From contig NZ_LCYG01000053.1 of the NCBI RefSeq assembly GCF_001017175.1, forward strand, positions 1-64,000: a stretch of 64,000 bases of DNA, in the 5' to 3' direction. The notes beneath the pieces were generated by a model. That model had not been told where the DNA came from and ran no database searches. It saw only the letters and a list, made by a program, of their open reading frames with translations. The stretch comes from Microvirga vignae (GTDB lineage: Bacteria; Pseudomonadota; Alphaproteobacteria; Rhizobiales; Beijerinckiaceae). Of the stretch, positions 26,407-34,796 are shown piece after piece (position 1 is the stretch's first letter; every line of letters begins with the position of its first letter). Made by a program: the position numbers and the translations under genes.

Positions 26407-26976
26407 TCAGTCCAGGCGCCGGAACAAGCCAGGATAATCCCGTACGAATCCCTCCTCATCGACCGATAGATCGGCCGTGAAGCTGCTTTCCAGGCTCTCG
26501 AAGCGGTAAAGGGTCCCCGGATTGAGGGCTGTGTAGCGCTGATCGCGAGCAGAGACGGTGAGATCAGGAATGGCGATGTAGCAGAGGCGAATATCGACGG
26601 CTCGTCCAGCCTCCCATTCCAGACGGCGGATCGGCAGAGTGTTGGTCAGGGGCGTTGCCTGAATATCGACGTCGATGCAGCCCTGAAGCTCGGGCTTGGG
26701 CTTCCCGTCCTCGATCCAGCTGCCTTGCCCGTTGCTCTCCAGATCGAGAACATGCCCGGATGTCGTCCGAAGATGGACCGCTCTGGTGCGCCAGGAGGAG
26801 TCCACCTTCAGGCGGTAATGCAGGCCGAACCTTGTTCCATCCTCCCGGCCGATCACCACGCCAGAAATGGTCAGGCCGCCATCGGCCGGGCGCACATCGA
26901 CATGCTCCAGGCCTTCTTCGCAGCCGTCCCAGGCCGACCAGCGGAGGGAGCGAAAAATCAGCGGGCGAGTGGGCAT
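26407..26976 (-). CDS. Putative glycolipid-binding (DUF1089-like) protein
   Basis: The 189-residue protein begins MPTRPLIFRSLRWSAWDGCE and shows the DUF1089/putative glycolipid-binding pattern: RWSAWDGCEEGLEHVDV near the N-terminus, LHYRLKVDSSWRTRAVHL, then QGCIDVDIQATPLTNTLPIRR and a late YTALNPGTLYRFESLESSF. The related structure is a beta-rich lipid-binding fold, but the physiological ligand is not established. No signal peptide is present, so it is likely cytoplasmic. It lies just downstream of lutC on the same strand, about 60 bases away, and might be cotranscribed. Confidence 0.8.
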   Translation of the reverse strand: MPTRPLIFRSLRWSAWDGCEEGLEHVDVRPADGGLTISGVVIGREDGTRFGLHYRLKVDSSWRTRAVHLRTTSGHVLDLESNGQGSWIEDGKPKPELQGCIDVDIQATPLTNTLPIRRLEWEAGRAVDIRLCYIAIPDLTVSARDQRYTALNPGTLYRFESLESSFTADLSVDEEGFVRDYPGLFRRLD

Positions 26977-27036
26977 CGGGACCTCCGAGCTGCGCAGGAC
27001 AAGAATATGCCTCTGCGCAGACTTTTCGAGTCCGTC

Positions 27037-27711
27037 TTACTCCCGCACCACAATCACGTGCAGCCGCCGGGGGCCGTGAGCGCCGAGGAGCAGGGTCTGC
27101 TCGATATCGCCGGAGCGGGAAGGGCCCGTGATCCAGTTCACCGTGCGCGGCATGGAGCCCTTGCCATAGGCGAAGCGCACGCGGTTCCAGACCGATTCGT
27201 AATCACTGGCGATATCCTTGGCCGAGACCACGATGATGTGGTTGTCGGGCAGGAAGTTGAGGGTGGAGGGGTTCTCCGGACCCGAGATCATGGCGAGCGT
27301 GCCGGTCTCCGCCACGGCGCCGAAGGCATGGCTGACGGCGTTGAGATCGCGGCCCTCGCTCGGACCGTGCGAGACCTCCAGCGTCGTCTCGCTCCAGGGC
27401 ATCACCTTCAGGCGCGGGTCATCGCCCATGCGGAGGCTGGCTGGAAGGTTGTGATTGCGCAGGAAGAGCGCGATGGATTGCGGAACTTCCATAGCGGAAG
27501 CCACTTCGGTCACCGTCGCAAGAGAGGCTTCGGCCATCGTCTTGAAGAGGGCGATGCGCTCTTCGCCGGAGACTTGCCCGCGAGCGGGGATGACGCCGCG
27601 AGGTGCGCGCTCCAGCCGATCCTGAACGATCTGGTTGCGGATGGTCTCGTTGCCTTTCACGCCGAGAGAACGGCGGATATTGGCGAAAATGTCGTCGCGG
27701 GCGCTGGTCAT
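27037..27711 (-). CDS. lutC: LUD-domain lactate utilisation protein LutC
   Basis: A 224-residue LUD-domain protein (MTSARDDIFANIRRSLGVKG start). The core has VSHAFGAVAETGTLAMISG, NFLPDNHIIVVSAKDIASDY, WITGPSRSGDIEQTLLLGAHGP and a final LHVIVV, typical of LutC/YkgG. LutABC oxidises L-lactate to pyruvate; LutC is the non-iron-sulfur subunit and carries the TGPSRSGDIE signature. Start ATG 27711 overlaps the lutB stop by four bases (ATGA), so the two are translationally coupled. A longer in-frame extension upstream is a shadow of lutB. Confidence 0.93.
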   Translation of the reverse strand: MTSARDDIFANIRRSLGVKGNETIRNQIVQDRLERAPRGVIPARGQVSGEERIALFKTMAEASLATVTEVASAMEVPQSIALFLRNHNLPASLRMGDDPRLKVMPWSETTLEVSHGPSEGRDLNAVSHAFGAVAETGTLAMISGPENPSTLNFLPDNHIIVVSAKDIASDYESVWNRVRFAYGKGSMPRTVNWITGPSRSGDIEQTLLLGAHGPRRLHVIVVRE

Positions 27712-29141
27712 GCTGCTCTCCCGTTGCGCTCGCGCTTCCAGCGCGCCTGGAACGTTTCTCCTTGAGGAGCAGGGAAGTCGCGATACTTCGTCCAGCCCTT
27801 GGCAAGTGGCAACCAGGAGAAGCGGCCCCGCTGGCGTCCTGCGAAACCAAGTGTCGCCATCGCGGCGCGGGTGGCGAGCCGATAGAGGGCAGGGCGTTTG
27901 GCGACGAAGCCCCAGAGTCCCAGGCCCGAACGCACGGAGGCAGGCGTGAGATGCCGCTCGAATTCCCGCTCGCGCCAATGACGCATGAGCTTAGGGAGAG
28001 GAATGCGCACGGGGCACACGCTCTCGCAACGTCCGCAGAAGGTGGAGGCGTTGGGCAGGTGCCCCGCCTTGTCGACACCAATCAGCGAGGGAGTCAGAAC
28101 CGCGCCCATCGGGCCAGGATAGACCCAGCCGTAAGCATGACCACCCACTGCGTGATAGACCGGGCAATGGTTCATGCAGGCGCCGCAGCGAATGCAGCGC
28201 AGCATCTCCTCGAAGCTCGTGCCGAGCATGGCCGAGCGCCCGTTGTCGATGAGCACGACGTGATAATTCTCAGGGCCGTCCGCATCGCCGGAGCGGCGAG
28301 GACCGGTCGAGAAGGTGGTGTAGACCGACATCTCCTGGCCCGTGGCCGAGCGGGCGAGAACGCGCAGCAGCTGGCTCACGTCTTCGAGCGTCGGCACCAG
28401 CTTCTCGATGGAAGCGAGCACGATATGCGTCCTGGGCAGGATCTGCGTCAGGTCGCCATTGCCTTCGTTGGTGACGATGATCGACGTGCCTGTCTCCGCC
28501 ACCAGAAAGTTCGCGCCGGTAATGCCGACATCCGCCGCAAGGAAGCGCTCGCGTAAGACCGCGCGCGCTTCGCTCAGCAGCTGCACGGGTTCCGACAGAT
28601 CGCGCTTGGCATCGAGATGCGTGTGCACGCGCCGAAAATCCTGCTCGACTTGGCTTGCGTTGAGATGCACCGCGGGCGCGATGATGTGGCTCGGCATCTC
28701 GTTGCGGAGCTGGATGATGTATTCGCCCAGATCCGTCTCGACGGGGCGAATGCCGTTGGCCTCGAGGTGGTGATTGATCCCGATTTCCTCGGAGATCATG
28801 GATTTGCCCTTGGTCACCGTCTTCGCGCCGGCGTCACGGCAGATCTTCAGGATGATCTCGCGCGCTTCATCCGCGTTGCGGGCGAAATGCACATGGCCGC
28901 CCGACGCCTTCACCTTCTCCTCGTAAGCCTCGAGATAAAGGTCGAGATGCTCGAGCGTGTGGTTCTTGATGTCGCGTGCCGAATCCCGCAGCGCCTCGAA
29001 CTCCGGCAGCTTGTCGGCGGCTGCCCGGCGCTTGTCGATAAAACCCTGCTTCACGTTGTTCAGCGCTTTCTGCAGCTGAGGGTCGTGAAGCGCGCGGGCG
29101 GCGTTCTGCTTGAACTGGGGAGAGGTGGTGTGAACGGTCAT
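27708..29141 (-). CDS. lutB: Lactate utilisation iron-sulfur protein LutB
   Basis: A 477-residue LutB/YkgF subunit. An N-terminal LUD domain (KGKSMISEEIGINHHLEANG; GITGANFLVAETGTSIIVTN) is followed by two [4Fe-4S] motifs, CIRCGACMNHCPVY and CGRCESVCPVRIPLP. A C-terminal basic tail follows. ATG 29141 begins MTVHTTSPQFKQNAARALHD, matching the family. It follows lutA by eight bases and overlaps lutC. It carries electrons within the L-lactate-oxidising LutABC complex. Confidence 0.95.
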   Translation of the reverse strand: MTVHTTSPQFKQNAARALHDPQLQKALNNVKQGFIDKRRAAADKLPEFEALRDSARDIKNHTLEHLDLYLEAYEEKVKASGGHVHFARNADEAREIILKICRDAGAKTVTKGKSMISEEIGINHHLEANGIRPVETDLGEYIIQLRNEMPSHIIAPAVHLNASQVEQDFRRVHTHLDAKRDLSEPVQLLSEARAVLRERFLAADVGITGANFLVAETGTSIIVTNEGNGDLTQILPRTHIVLASIEKLVPTLEDVSQLLRVLARSATGQEMSVYTTFSTGPRRSGDADGPENYHVVLIDNGRSAMLGTSFEEMLRCIRCGACMNHCPVYHAVGGHAYGWVYPGPMGAVLTPSLIGVDKAGHLPNASTFCGRCESVCPVRIPLPKLMRHWREREFERHLTPASVRSGLGLWGFVAKRPALYRLATRAAMATLGFAGRQRGRFSWLPLAKGWTKYRDFPAPQGETFQARWKRERNGRAA

Positions 29142-29149
29142 GGCTGATT

Positions 29150-29944
29150 TTACTTGCGCAACGCGTCCTTGGCGAGGCCAATGGCCGGTTCGTCCGTCAT
29201 GCTGGCCAGAATCTCGGCCACGTGACGCACCTCGATGGGCTTGCCATCGCGACTGAGCTTGCCTGCCATGTTCATGAGGCAGCCGAGATCGCCCGCGAGC
29301 AGGGTCGGCGCGTGCGAGGCCTCGATGTTCTTGACCTTGGCATCGACGATGGCGCCCGAGATGTCGCTGTATTTCACCGCGAAGGTTCCTCCGAAGCCGC
29401 AGCACACGTCGCTGTCGTTCATCTCGACGAGGGTGAGGCCCTTCACGCTCGCCAGGAGCTTGCGCGGCTGACTCTTCACGCCGAGTTCTCGGAGGCCGGA
29501 GCAGGAATCGTGATAGGTCACGGCACCTTCGAAGGAGGCATCGACCTGAGTGACGCCGAGCACGTCCACCAGGAAGCTCGTGAGCTCGTAGGTCTTGACC
29601 GCCAGGGCATCTGCCTTCGCACGCCAGTTCGGATCCTCTTCGAAAAGCTCCGGATAATGTTTCTTGATCATGCCGGCGCAGGAGCCCGAGGGAGCCACCA
29701 CATAGTCGAAGCCTTGAAAGGTTTCGATCATTCGCTGTGCAAGGTCGCGCGTGGTTCCACGGTCGCCCGAATTGTAGGCGGGCTGGCCGCAGCAGGTCTG
29801 GACAGGGGCTTCGACAATGCAGCCCGCATCTTCCAGGAGTTTCACGGCCGCAAAGCCCACGGAGGGGCGCATCAGGTCGACGAGGCAGGTCACGAAAAGG
29901 CCGACCCGAGGCTTCTCGGGTCGGCTCATGGTCAGATCGCTCAT
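29150..29944 (-). CDS. lutA: Lactate utilisation protein LutA (CCG-domain)
   Basis: A 264-residue protein with two CCG (cysteine-rich) domains, visible as QTCCGQPAYNSGDR and SDVCCGFGGTFAVKYSDIS, plus LVDLMRPSVGFAAVKLLED near the start. This is the LutA/YkgE subunit, related to GlcF and the heterodisulfide reductase cysteine-rich domain. Its ATG overlaps the stop of the upstream cytochrome c gene (ATGA), so the four genes form one operon: cytochrome c, lutA, lutB, lutC. Confidence 0.93.
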   Translation of the reverse strand: MSDLTMSRPEKPRVGLFVTCLVDLMRPSVGFAAVKLLEDAGCIVEAPVQTCCGQPAYNSGDRGTTRDLAQRMIETFQGFDYVVAPSGSCAGMIKKHYPELFEEDPNWRAKADALAVKTYELTSFLVDVLGVTQVDASFEGAVTYHDSCSGLRELGVKSQPRKLLASVKGLTLVEMNDSDVCCGFGGTFAVKYSDISGAIVDAKVKNIEASHAPTLLAGDLGCLMNMAGKLSRDGKPIEVRHVAEILASMTDEPAIGLAKDALRK

Positions 29945-30345
29945 TGGGTGACCTTCTGGCCCTGAGCGTCGAACTGCTTCAGGTAGGCGACGAGATCGTT
30001 GACTCTCTGCTCGTCCTTGAGGCCGGCATAGATCATCTTCGTGCCAGGAATCTTGGCCTTCGGGTCCTTGATGTAGTCGCGGAACGTCGCCTCGTCCCAG
30101 GTGATCCCGGAATTCTTGTTGGCGGGGGAGTAGTTGTAGCCTTCGACCGAACCCGAATGACGGCCGAAGAGGCCGTTCAGCACGGGACCCACGGCGTTTT
30201 TCGCAGTCGGACCGACCTGATGGCAGGCGCGGCATTGAGCGAACACCTTTTCACCGGCAGCGGCATCCTGGGCTTGAGCTTGGTCGAACTGGGCCTGAGC
30301 GAACCCGGCGAGCAGCAGGGAGGCAGAGAGAACCAAGGAACGCAT
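29941..30345 (-). CDS. Periplasmic c-type cytochrome (class I, cytochrome c2-like)
   Basis: A 134-residue monohaem cytochrome. A signal peptide runs MRSLVLSASLLLAGFAQA. The haem site is FAQCRACHQVGP (CxxCH), and the distal Met ligand is in IPGTKMIYAGLKDEQR; PVLNGLFGRHSG and the C-terminal helix RVNDLVAYLKQFD are typical of mitochondrial-like and c2/c550 cytochromes. AAGGAG precedes ATG 30345. It leads the lutABC operon with a four-base overlap into lutA, suggesting that it receives electrons from lactate oxidation; this partnership is inferred from position. Confidence 0.93.
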   Translation of the reverse strand: MRSLVLSASLLLAGFAQAQFDQAQAQDAAAGEKVFAQCRACHQVGPTAKNAVGPVLNGLFGRHSGSVEGYNYSPANKNSGITWDEATFRDYIKDPKAKIPGTKMIYAGLKDEQRVNDLVAYLKQFDAQGQKVTQ

Positions 30346-30378
30346 CAAAAACTCCTTATCTGGACGAATGTCCCACCC

Positions 30379-30496
30379 TAGAGCATCGAACCCAAAAGTG
30401 GGACGCACTTTTGGGACCCATCCGATGCCCCCTTGTTTATCGGCGCATCGTCTGGCGCGGAAAACCGGGTCCACTTTTCCGCACGATGCGCTAGAG
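30379..30496. repeat. Double-hairpin intergenic repeat, copy C
   Basis: It begins TAGAGCATCGAA, has CCCAAAAGTG/CACTTTTGGG in hairpin one and GCGCATCG...CGATGCGCTAG in hairpin two, close to copy B. Unlike A and B it lies between two divergent gene starts (cytochrome c and glcD), so it occupies their shared promoter region. Confidence 0.9.
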
Positions 30497-30597
30497 AGAG
30501 GCTCTACATTATTGGAAAATTCCCTCAAGGCCAGCTACCTTGTGGGGAAGGGCAGCCATGCCGTGGAAGCAGCCGGAAAACGCCCAGGGAGGGTGTC

Positions 30598-32031
30598 ATG
30601 ACGATCGCATTCCCCAAGCCGGATGAGGCCATTCTGGCCCGTCGCAAGGACATCATCGAGGGCTTGAGCCGGCTCGTGGCCTCCGAGGCCCTGATCGTGT
30701 CCGAGGATGAGCGCCGGGCCTTCGAGACCGACGGCCTGACCGCCTATCGCCAGATGCCGCTGGCCGTGGTGCTGCCGTCATCGACGGAGGAGGTCTCCGC
30801 CATCATGCGATTCTGCCATGAGCACGGGGTGAAGGTGGTGCCTCGCGGGGCCGGAACCTCGCTCTGCGGCGGGGCAATTCCGCAAGAGGATGCCATCGTG
30901 CTCGGCGTCGCCAAGATGAACCGGGTGCTGGATGTCAATTTCGAGGGCCGCACGGCCCGGGTGCAGTCCGGTATCACCAATCTCGGGATCAGCCAGGCCG
31001 TGGCCTATGAGGGATTCTTCTACGCCCCCGACCCGTCGAGCCAGCTCGCCTGCACGATCGCCGGCAACATCGCCATGAATTCCGGCGGCGCGCATTGCCT
31101 GAAATATGGCGTGACCACCAACAACCTGCTTGGCGTCACCATGGTGCTGCTCGACGGCACGGTGGTGGAGATCGGCGGCGAGCATCTCGACAGCCCCGGC
31201 TATGATCTGCTCGGCCTCATCTGCGGCTCGGAAGGCCAGCTCAGCGTCGTCACTGAAGCAGTCGTGCGCATCCTTCGTTCGGCGGAAGGCGCGCGACCTG
31301 CGCTCTTCGGCTTCGAGAAGGTGGAGGATGCAGGCGCCTGCGTTGCGGCGATCATCGGGGCCGGCATCATTCCGGTCGCGCTCGAATACATGGACAAGCC
31401 TGCGATCCAGATCTGCGAGGCTTTCGCCCATGCAGGTTACCCGCTCGAAGTGGAGGCCATGCTGATCGTGGAGGTCGAAGGCTCGGATCAGGAGATCGAC
31501 GACATGCTCAGACGCATCGTGGCGATTGCTGAACCCTTCAAGCCGAAGACGATGAAGGTCTCGCAATCGGAGGCTGAAAGCGCCGCGATCTGGAAGGGCC
31601 GCAAGTCGGCCTTCGGCGCCACGGGACGTGTGGCGGATTACATCTGCATGGACGGCACGATTCCCACGGGTCAGTTGCCTTACGTGCTCAAGCGCATCGA
31701 CGAGATCGTAAAATCCTACGGCCTCGCCGTCGCCAACGTGTTCCATGCAGGCGACGGCAACCTGCATCCGCTCGTCATGTTCAACACGAACGTACCCGGC
31801 GAGATGGAGAAGGCAGAAAAGGCTGGCGAGGACATTCTCAAGCTCTGCGTGGAAGTCGGCGGCTGCCTCACCGGCGAGCACGGCGTCGGCATCGAGAAAC
31901 GCGATCTGATGACATACCAGTTCAGCGAAACCGATCTCGCGCAGCAGATGCGCGTGCGCGGCGTGTTCGATCCGCGCTGGCTGCTCAACCCGGCTAAAGT
32001 GTTTCCCCTTGAAGGAAGGCTCGCGGCGTGA
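30598..32031 (+). CDS. glcD: Glycolate oxidase subunit GlcD (FAD-linked)
   Basis: A 477-residue FAD-binding (PCMH/VAO type) dehydrogenase subunit. The FAD-binding half contains VVPRGAGTSLCGGAIP and DPSSQLACTIAGNIAMNSGG. The C-terminal FAD-oxidase domain contains VFHAGDGNLHPLVMFN and LTGEHGVGIEKRDLM, the His-bearing motifs of GlcD. ATG 30598 is preceded by AGGGAGGGTG; the longer upstream frame passes through repeat copy C and is rejected. GlcD with GlcE and GlcF oxidises glycolate to glyoxylate (some also D-lactate) at the membrane. Its stop overlaps the glcE GTG start. Confidence 0.95.
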   Translation: MTIAFPKPDEAILARRKDIIEGLSRLVASEALIVSEDERRAFETDGLTAYRQMPLAVVLPSSTEEVSAIMRFCHEHGVKVVPRGAGTSLCGGAIPQEDAIVLGVAKMNRVLDVNFEGRTARVQSGITNLGISQAVAYEGFFYAPDPSSQLACTIAGNIAMNSGGAHCLKYGVTTNNLLGVTMVLLDGTVVEIGGEHLDSPGYDLLGLICGSEGQLSVVTEAVVRILRSAEGARPALFGFEKVEDAGACVAAIIGAGIIPVALEYMDKPAIQICEAFAHAGYPLEVEAMLIVEVEGSDQEIDDMLRRIVAIAEPFKPKTMKVSQSEAESAAIWKGRKSAFGATGRVADYICMDGTIPTGQLPYVLKRIDEIVKSYGLAVANVFHAGDGNLHPLVMFNTNVPGEMEKAEKAGEDILKLCVEVGGCLTGEHGVGIEKRDLMTYQFSETDLAQQMRVRGVFDPRWLLNPAKVFPLEGRLAA

Positions 32032-33215
32032 CCAATCATTTTCCCCGCGACGAGCAGGAAACCTCTGCGATCATCCGTGACGCTTCCGAAAAAGGCATCC
32101 TGCTCAGCCTTTCCGGCCAGAGCACCAAGGCCGAGATGGGGCGCCCCAACCAGACGGACGCCTCGATTTCTTCCTCCGCGCTGACGGGCATTACGCTCTA
32201 CGAGCCTGCGGAAATGGTGATCTCCGCGCACAGCGGGACGCCCGTGTCCGAGGTCGTGCGCACGTTGGCCGGGAAGGGGCAGGAGCTGCCCTTCGAACCG
32301 ATGGATTATCGCCCGCTGCTCGGCACGAAGGCGGAGCCCACCATCGGCGCGGTGGCGGCCATGAACCTCTCCGGCCCGCGTCGCATCATGGCGGGTGCCG
32401 CGCGTGACAGCCTGATCGGTGTGCGCTTCGTCAATGGACGCGGCGACGTGGTGAAGTCCGGCGGACGCGTGATGAAGAACGTCACGGGCCTCGACCTTGT
32501 GAAGCTGATGGCCGGCTCCTGGGGCACGCTCGGCTTCCTCACCGAAGTGACCTTCAAGGTGCTTCCCAAACAGGAGCGCATGACGACGCTCGTGCTGCGC
32601 GGCCTCAAGGATGCTCAAGCCGTCGAGGCACTCTCGCAGGCGCTCGGTTCGCCTTACGACGTGACGGGTGCCGCCCACATTCCGGGGCGTGACAGGCCGG
32701 GCGCGAGCACGCTGATCCGGCTCGAAGGATTCTCGGTCTCTGTCGATTACCGGCTCGGCGAGCTGCGCCGCCTGCTCAAGCGCTTCGGCGGATCCACCGA
32801 TGTCCTGGAGGGTAGGGGGGCGGAAGCCGTGTGGCAATCCGTGCGCGACGCGACAGTGCTCACCAATGGCGCAGATCGCGCGATCTGGCGTGTCTCGACG
32901 GCGCCGACCAAGGGGCCCGAGTTCACGAAGCGGATCGCGCAATCGATCGAAGCGCAGTGGTTCTATGACTGGGGTGGCGGCCTCATCTGGATTTCGACTC
33001 CGCTGAGCGGTGGCGCAGGCTCTTCCGTTCTGCGGGAAGCCACTCAGGAACTCGGCGGTCATGCCACGCTTGTTCGCGCGCCGGCCGAAACCCGCTCGGC
33101 CATCGACGTGTTCGAGCCGCAGAACGAGACGCTGATGACGCTGACGAAAGGCATCAAGGCTTCCTTCGATCCGTCCGGAATTCTCAATCCGGGCCGGATG
33201 TATGCGGGTGTCTGA
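32028..33215 (+). CDS. glcE: Glycolate oxidase subunit GlcE
   Basis: A 395-residue FAD-binding subunit related to the N-terminal half of GlcD. It has MVISAHSGTPVSEVVRTLAG, EPTIGAVAAMNLSGPRRIMA, and GGRVMKNVTGLDLVKLMAGS followed by WGTLGFLTEVTFKVLP. The C-terminus closes with SFDPSGILNPGRM. The GTG start at 32028 overlaps the glcD stop (GTGA), showing coupled translation. It forms the GlcDEF complex. Confidence 0.95.
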   Translation: MTNHFPRDEQETSAIIRDASEKGILLSLSGQSTKAEMGRPNQTDASISSSALTGITLYEPAEMVISAHSGTPVSEVVRTLAGKGQELPFEPMDYRPLLGTKAEPTIGAVAAMNLSGPRRIMAGAARDSLIGVRFVNGRGDVVKSGGRVMKNVTGLDLVKLMAGSWGTLGFLTEVTFKVLPKQERMTTLVLRGLKDAQAVEALSQALGSPYDVTGAAHIPGRDRPGASTLIRLEGFSVSVDYRLGELRRLLKRFGGSTDVLEGRGAEAVWQSVRDATVLTNGADRAIWRVSTAPTKGPEFTKRIAQSIEAQWFYDWGGGLIWISTPLSGGAGSSVLREATQELGGHATLVRAPAETRSAIDVFEPQNETLMTLTKGIKASFDPSGILNPGRMYAGV

Positions 33216-33338
33216 GATGGCCGTGAAGAGGCTGTTGTCGGGTACTGGATCCACGACAATCCCGCCCTCAATATCATCATGCTGATCCATCCGATTGATG
33301 CCATCAACCAGTGGCAATCGGCGATCCGAGATAAAACG

Positions 33339-34694
33339 ATGCAAACGAATTTCACGCCTGATCAGCTCAAAGATCCAGCAATGGCTTCGTCGGAGAAAAT
33401 TCTCCGCACCTGTGTCCATTGCGGCTTCTGCACGGCGACCTGCCCGACTTACCTGCTCCTCGGTGACGAACTCGATTCACCGCGTGGGCGCATTTATCTC
33501 ATCAAGGACATGCTGGAGAGCGGCAAGCCTGCTTCGCCCGAGGTGGTGAAGCATATCGACCGCTGCCTGTCGTGCCTGTCCTGCATGACCACCTGTCCGT
33601 CGGGCGTGCACTACATGCATCTCGTCGACCACGCCCGCGCCTATATCGAGGCGACCTATACACGGCCTGGGCATGACCGGCTTCTGCGCGGACTGCTCGC
33701 GCGCATCCTGCCCTATCCGAACCGCTTCCGCCTCGCGCTTGGTGCTGCGCTGCTGGCCAAGCCCTTCAAGGGGCTGATCGGCGCATTGCCGCTCCTCGGC
33801 AGCCGCCTGCAGGCCATGATCGAGCTCGCGCCGGCCCGAATGCCTCCCCGCTCACCCTTCGGCCAGCCGGGCACCTACAAGGCTGAAGGCGAGCGTCGTG
33901 GTCGCGTGGCTATTCTCTCCGGCTGCGCCCAGCCGGTGCTGAAACCCGGCTTCAACGAGGCGGCCATCCGCCTGCTCAATCGGCATGGCGTCGACGTCGT
34001 CCAGCCGAAGGGGGAGGGCTGTTGCGGCGCGCTCGTCCATCACATGGGACGGGACCAGCAGGGGCATGAATTCGCCAAGCGCAACATCGACGCCTGGATC
34101 GCCGAGATGGACGGGGAGGGATTGGATGCCATCATCATCACCGCCTCCGGCTGCGGCACGACGATCAAGGATTACGGCTTCATGTTCCGGGACGACCCGG
34201 CCTATGCCGAGAAGGCGGCCCGCGTCTCAAGTCTCGCCAAGGACGTCACGGAATATGTCCTGACTCTCGACCTGATGGAGCCGGTGCGGGAGACCGACCT
34301 CGTGGTAGCCTACCACTCTGCCTGCTCCATGCAGCACGGCCAAGCCATCCGCACCGAGCCCAAGACCCTGCTGAAGAGGGCGGGCTTTACGGTGAAGGAT
34401 GTTCCGGAAGGGCATATCTGCTGCGGCTCGGCCGGCACCTACAACCTGCTCCAGCCCGAGATCGCCACCCAGCTCAGGGCCCGAAAGGTGGCCAATATCG
34501 AGCGCACCAAGCCGGACCTGATCGCCACCGGCAATATCGGCTGCATGACCCAGATCGGAAAAGGAACCGAGATCCCGATCGTCCATACGGTCGAGCTTCT
34601 GGATTGGGCGACCGGCGGGCCGATGCCTGAAACCCTTGCAAAGTCAGGCTTTCAGAGCCGTCTCTCGGCACCAGTGAGCGTTGACGCCGAGTAA
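33339..34694 (+). CDS. glcF: Glycolate oxidase iron-sulfur subunit GlcF
   Basis: A 451-residue subunit with two [4Fe-4S] motifs (CVHCGFCTATCPTYLLLG and CLSCLSCMTTCPSGVHYMHL) and two CCG domains (GEGCCGALVHHMGRD and HICCGSAGTYNLLQPE). ATG 33339 gives MQTNFTPDQLKDP, the standard GlcF start, so the 20 extra residues of the longer frame are excluded. The 123 bases after glcE hold no separate gene. It passes electrons from GlcD toward the quinone pool. Confidence 0.95.
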   Translation: MQTNFTPDQLKDPAMASSEKILRTCVHCGFCTATCPTYLLLGDELDSPRGRIYLIKDMLESGKPASPEVVKHIDRCLSCLSCMTTCPSGVHYMHLVDHARAYIEATYTRPGHDRLLRGLLARILPYPNRFRLALGAALLAKPFKGLIGALPLLGSRLQAMIELAPARMPPRSPFGQPGTYKAEGERRGRVAILSGCAQPVLKPGFNEAAIRLLNRHGVDVVQPKGEGCCGALVHHMGRDQQGHEFAKRNIDAWIAEMDGEGLDAIIITASGCGTTIKDYGFMFRDDPAYAEKAARVSSLAKDVTEYVLTLDLMEPVRETDLVVAYHSACSMQHGQAIRTEPKTLLKRAGFTVKDVPEGHICCGSAGTYNLLQPEIATQLRARKVANIERTKPDLIATGNIGCMTQIGKGTEIPIVHTVELLDWATGGPMPETLAKSGFQSRLSAPVSVDAE

Positions 34695-34796
34695 CTATGT
34701 CACATCAACAAGCAACGAAATTTTGTTTTCAACCGACCTGACTCTGGGTTAAAAGATGCCCAAAGTGTGACAAATAGGCGCAAAGGGGGCGGCACC

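Noticed and set aside
30433-30597. Longer GlcD start at 30433
   Set aside because: The added residues are a translation of repeat copy C and its flank. ATG 30598 has a good ribosome binding site and matches the family.
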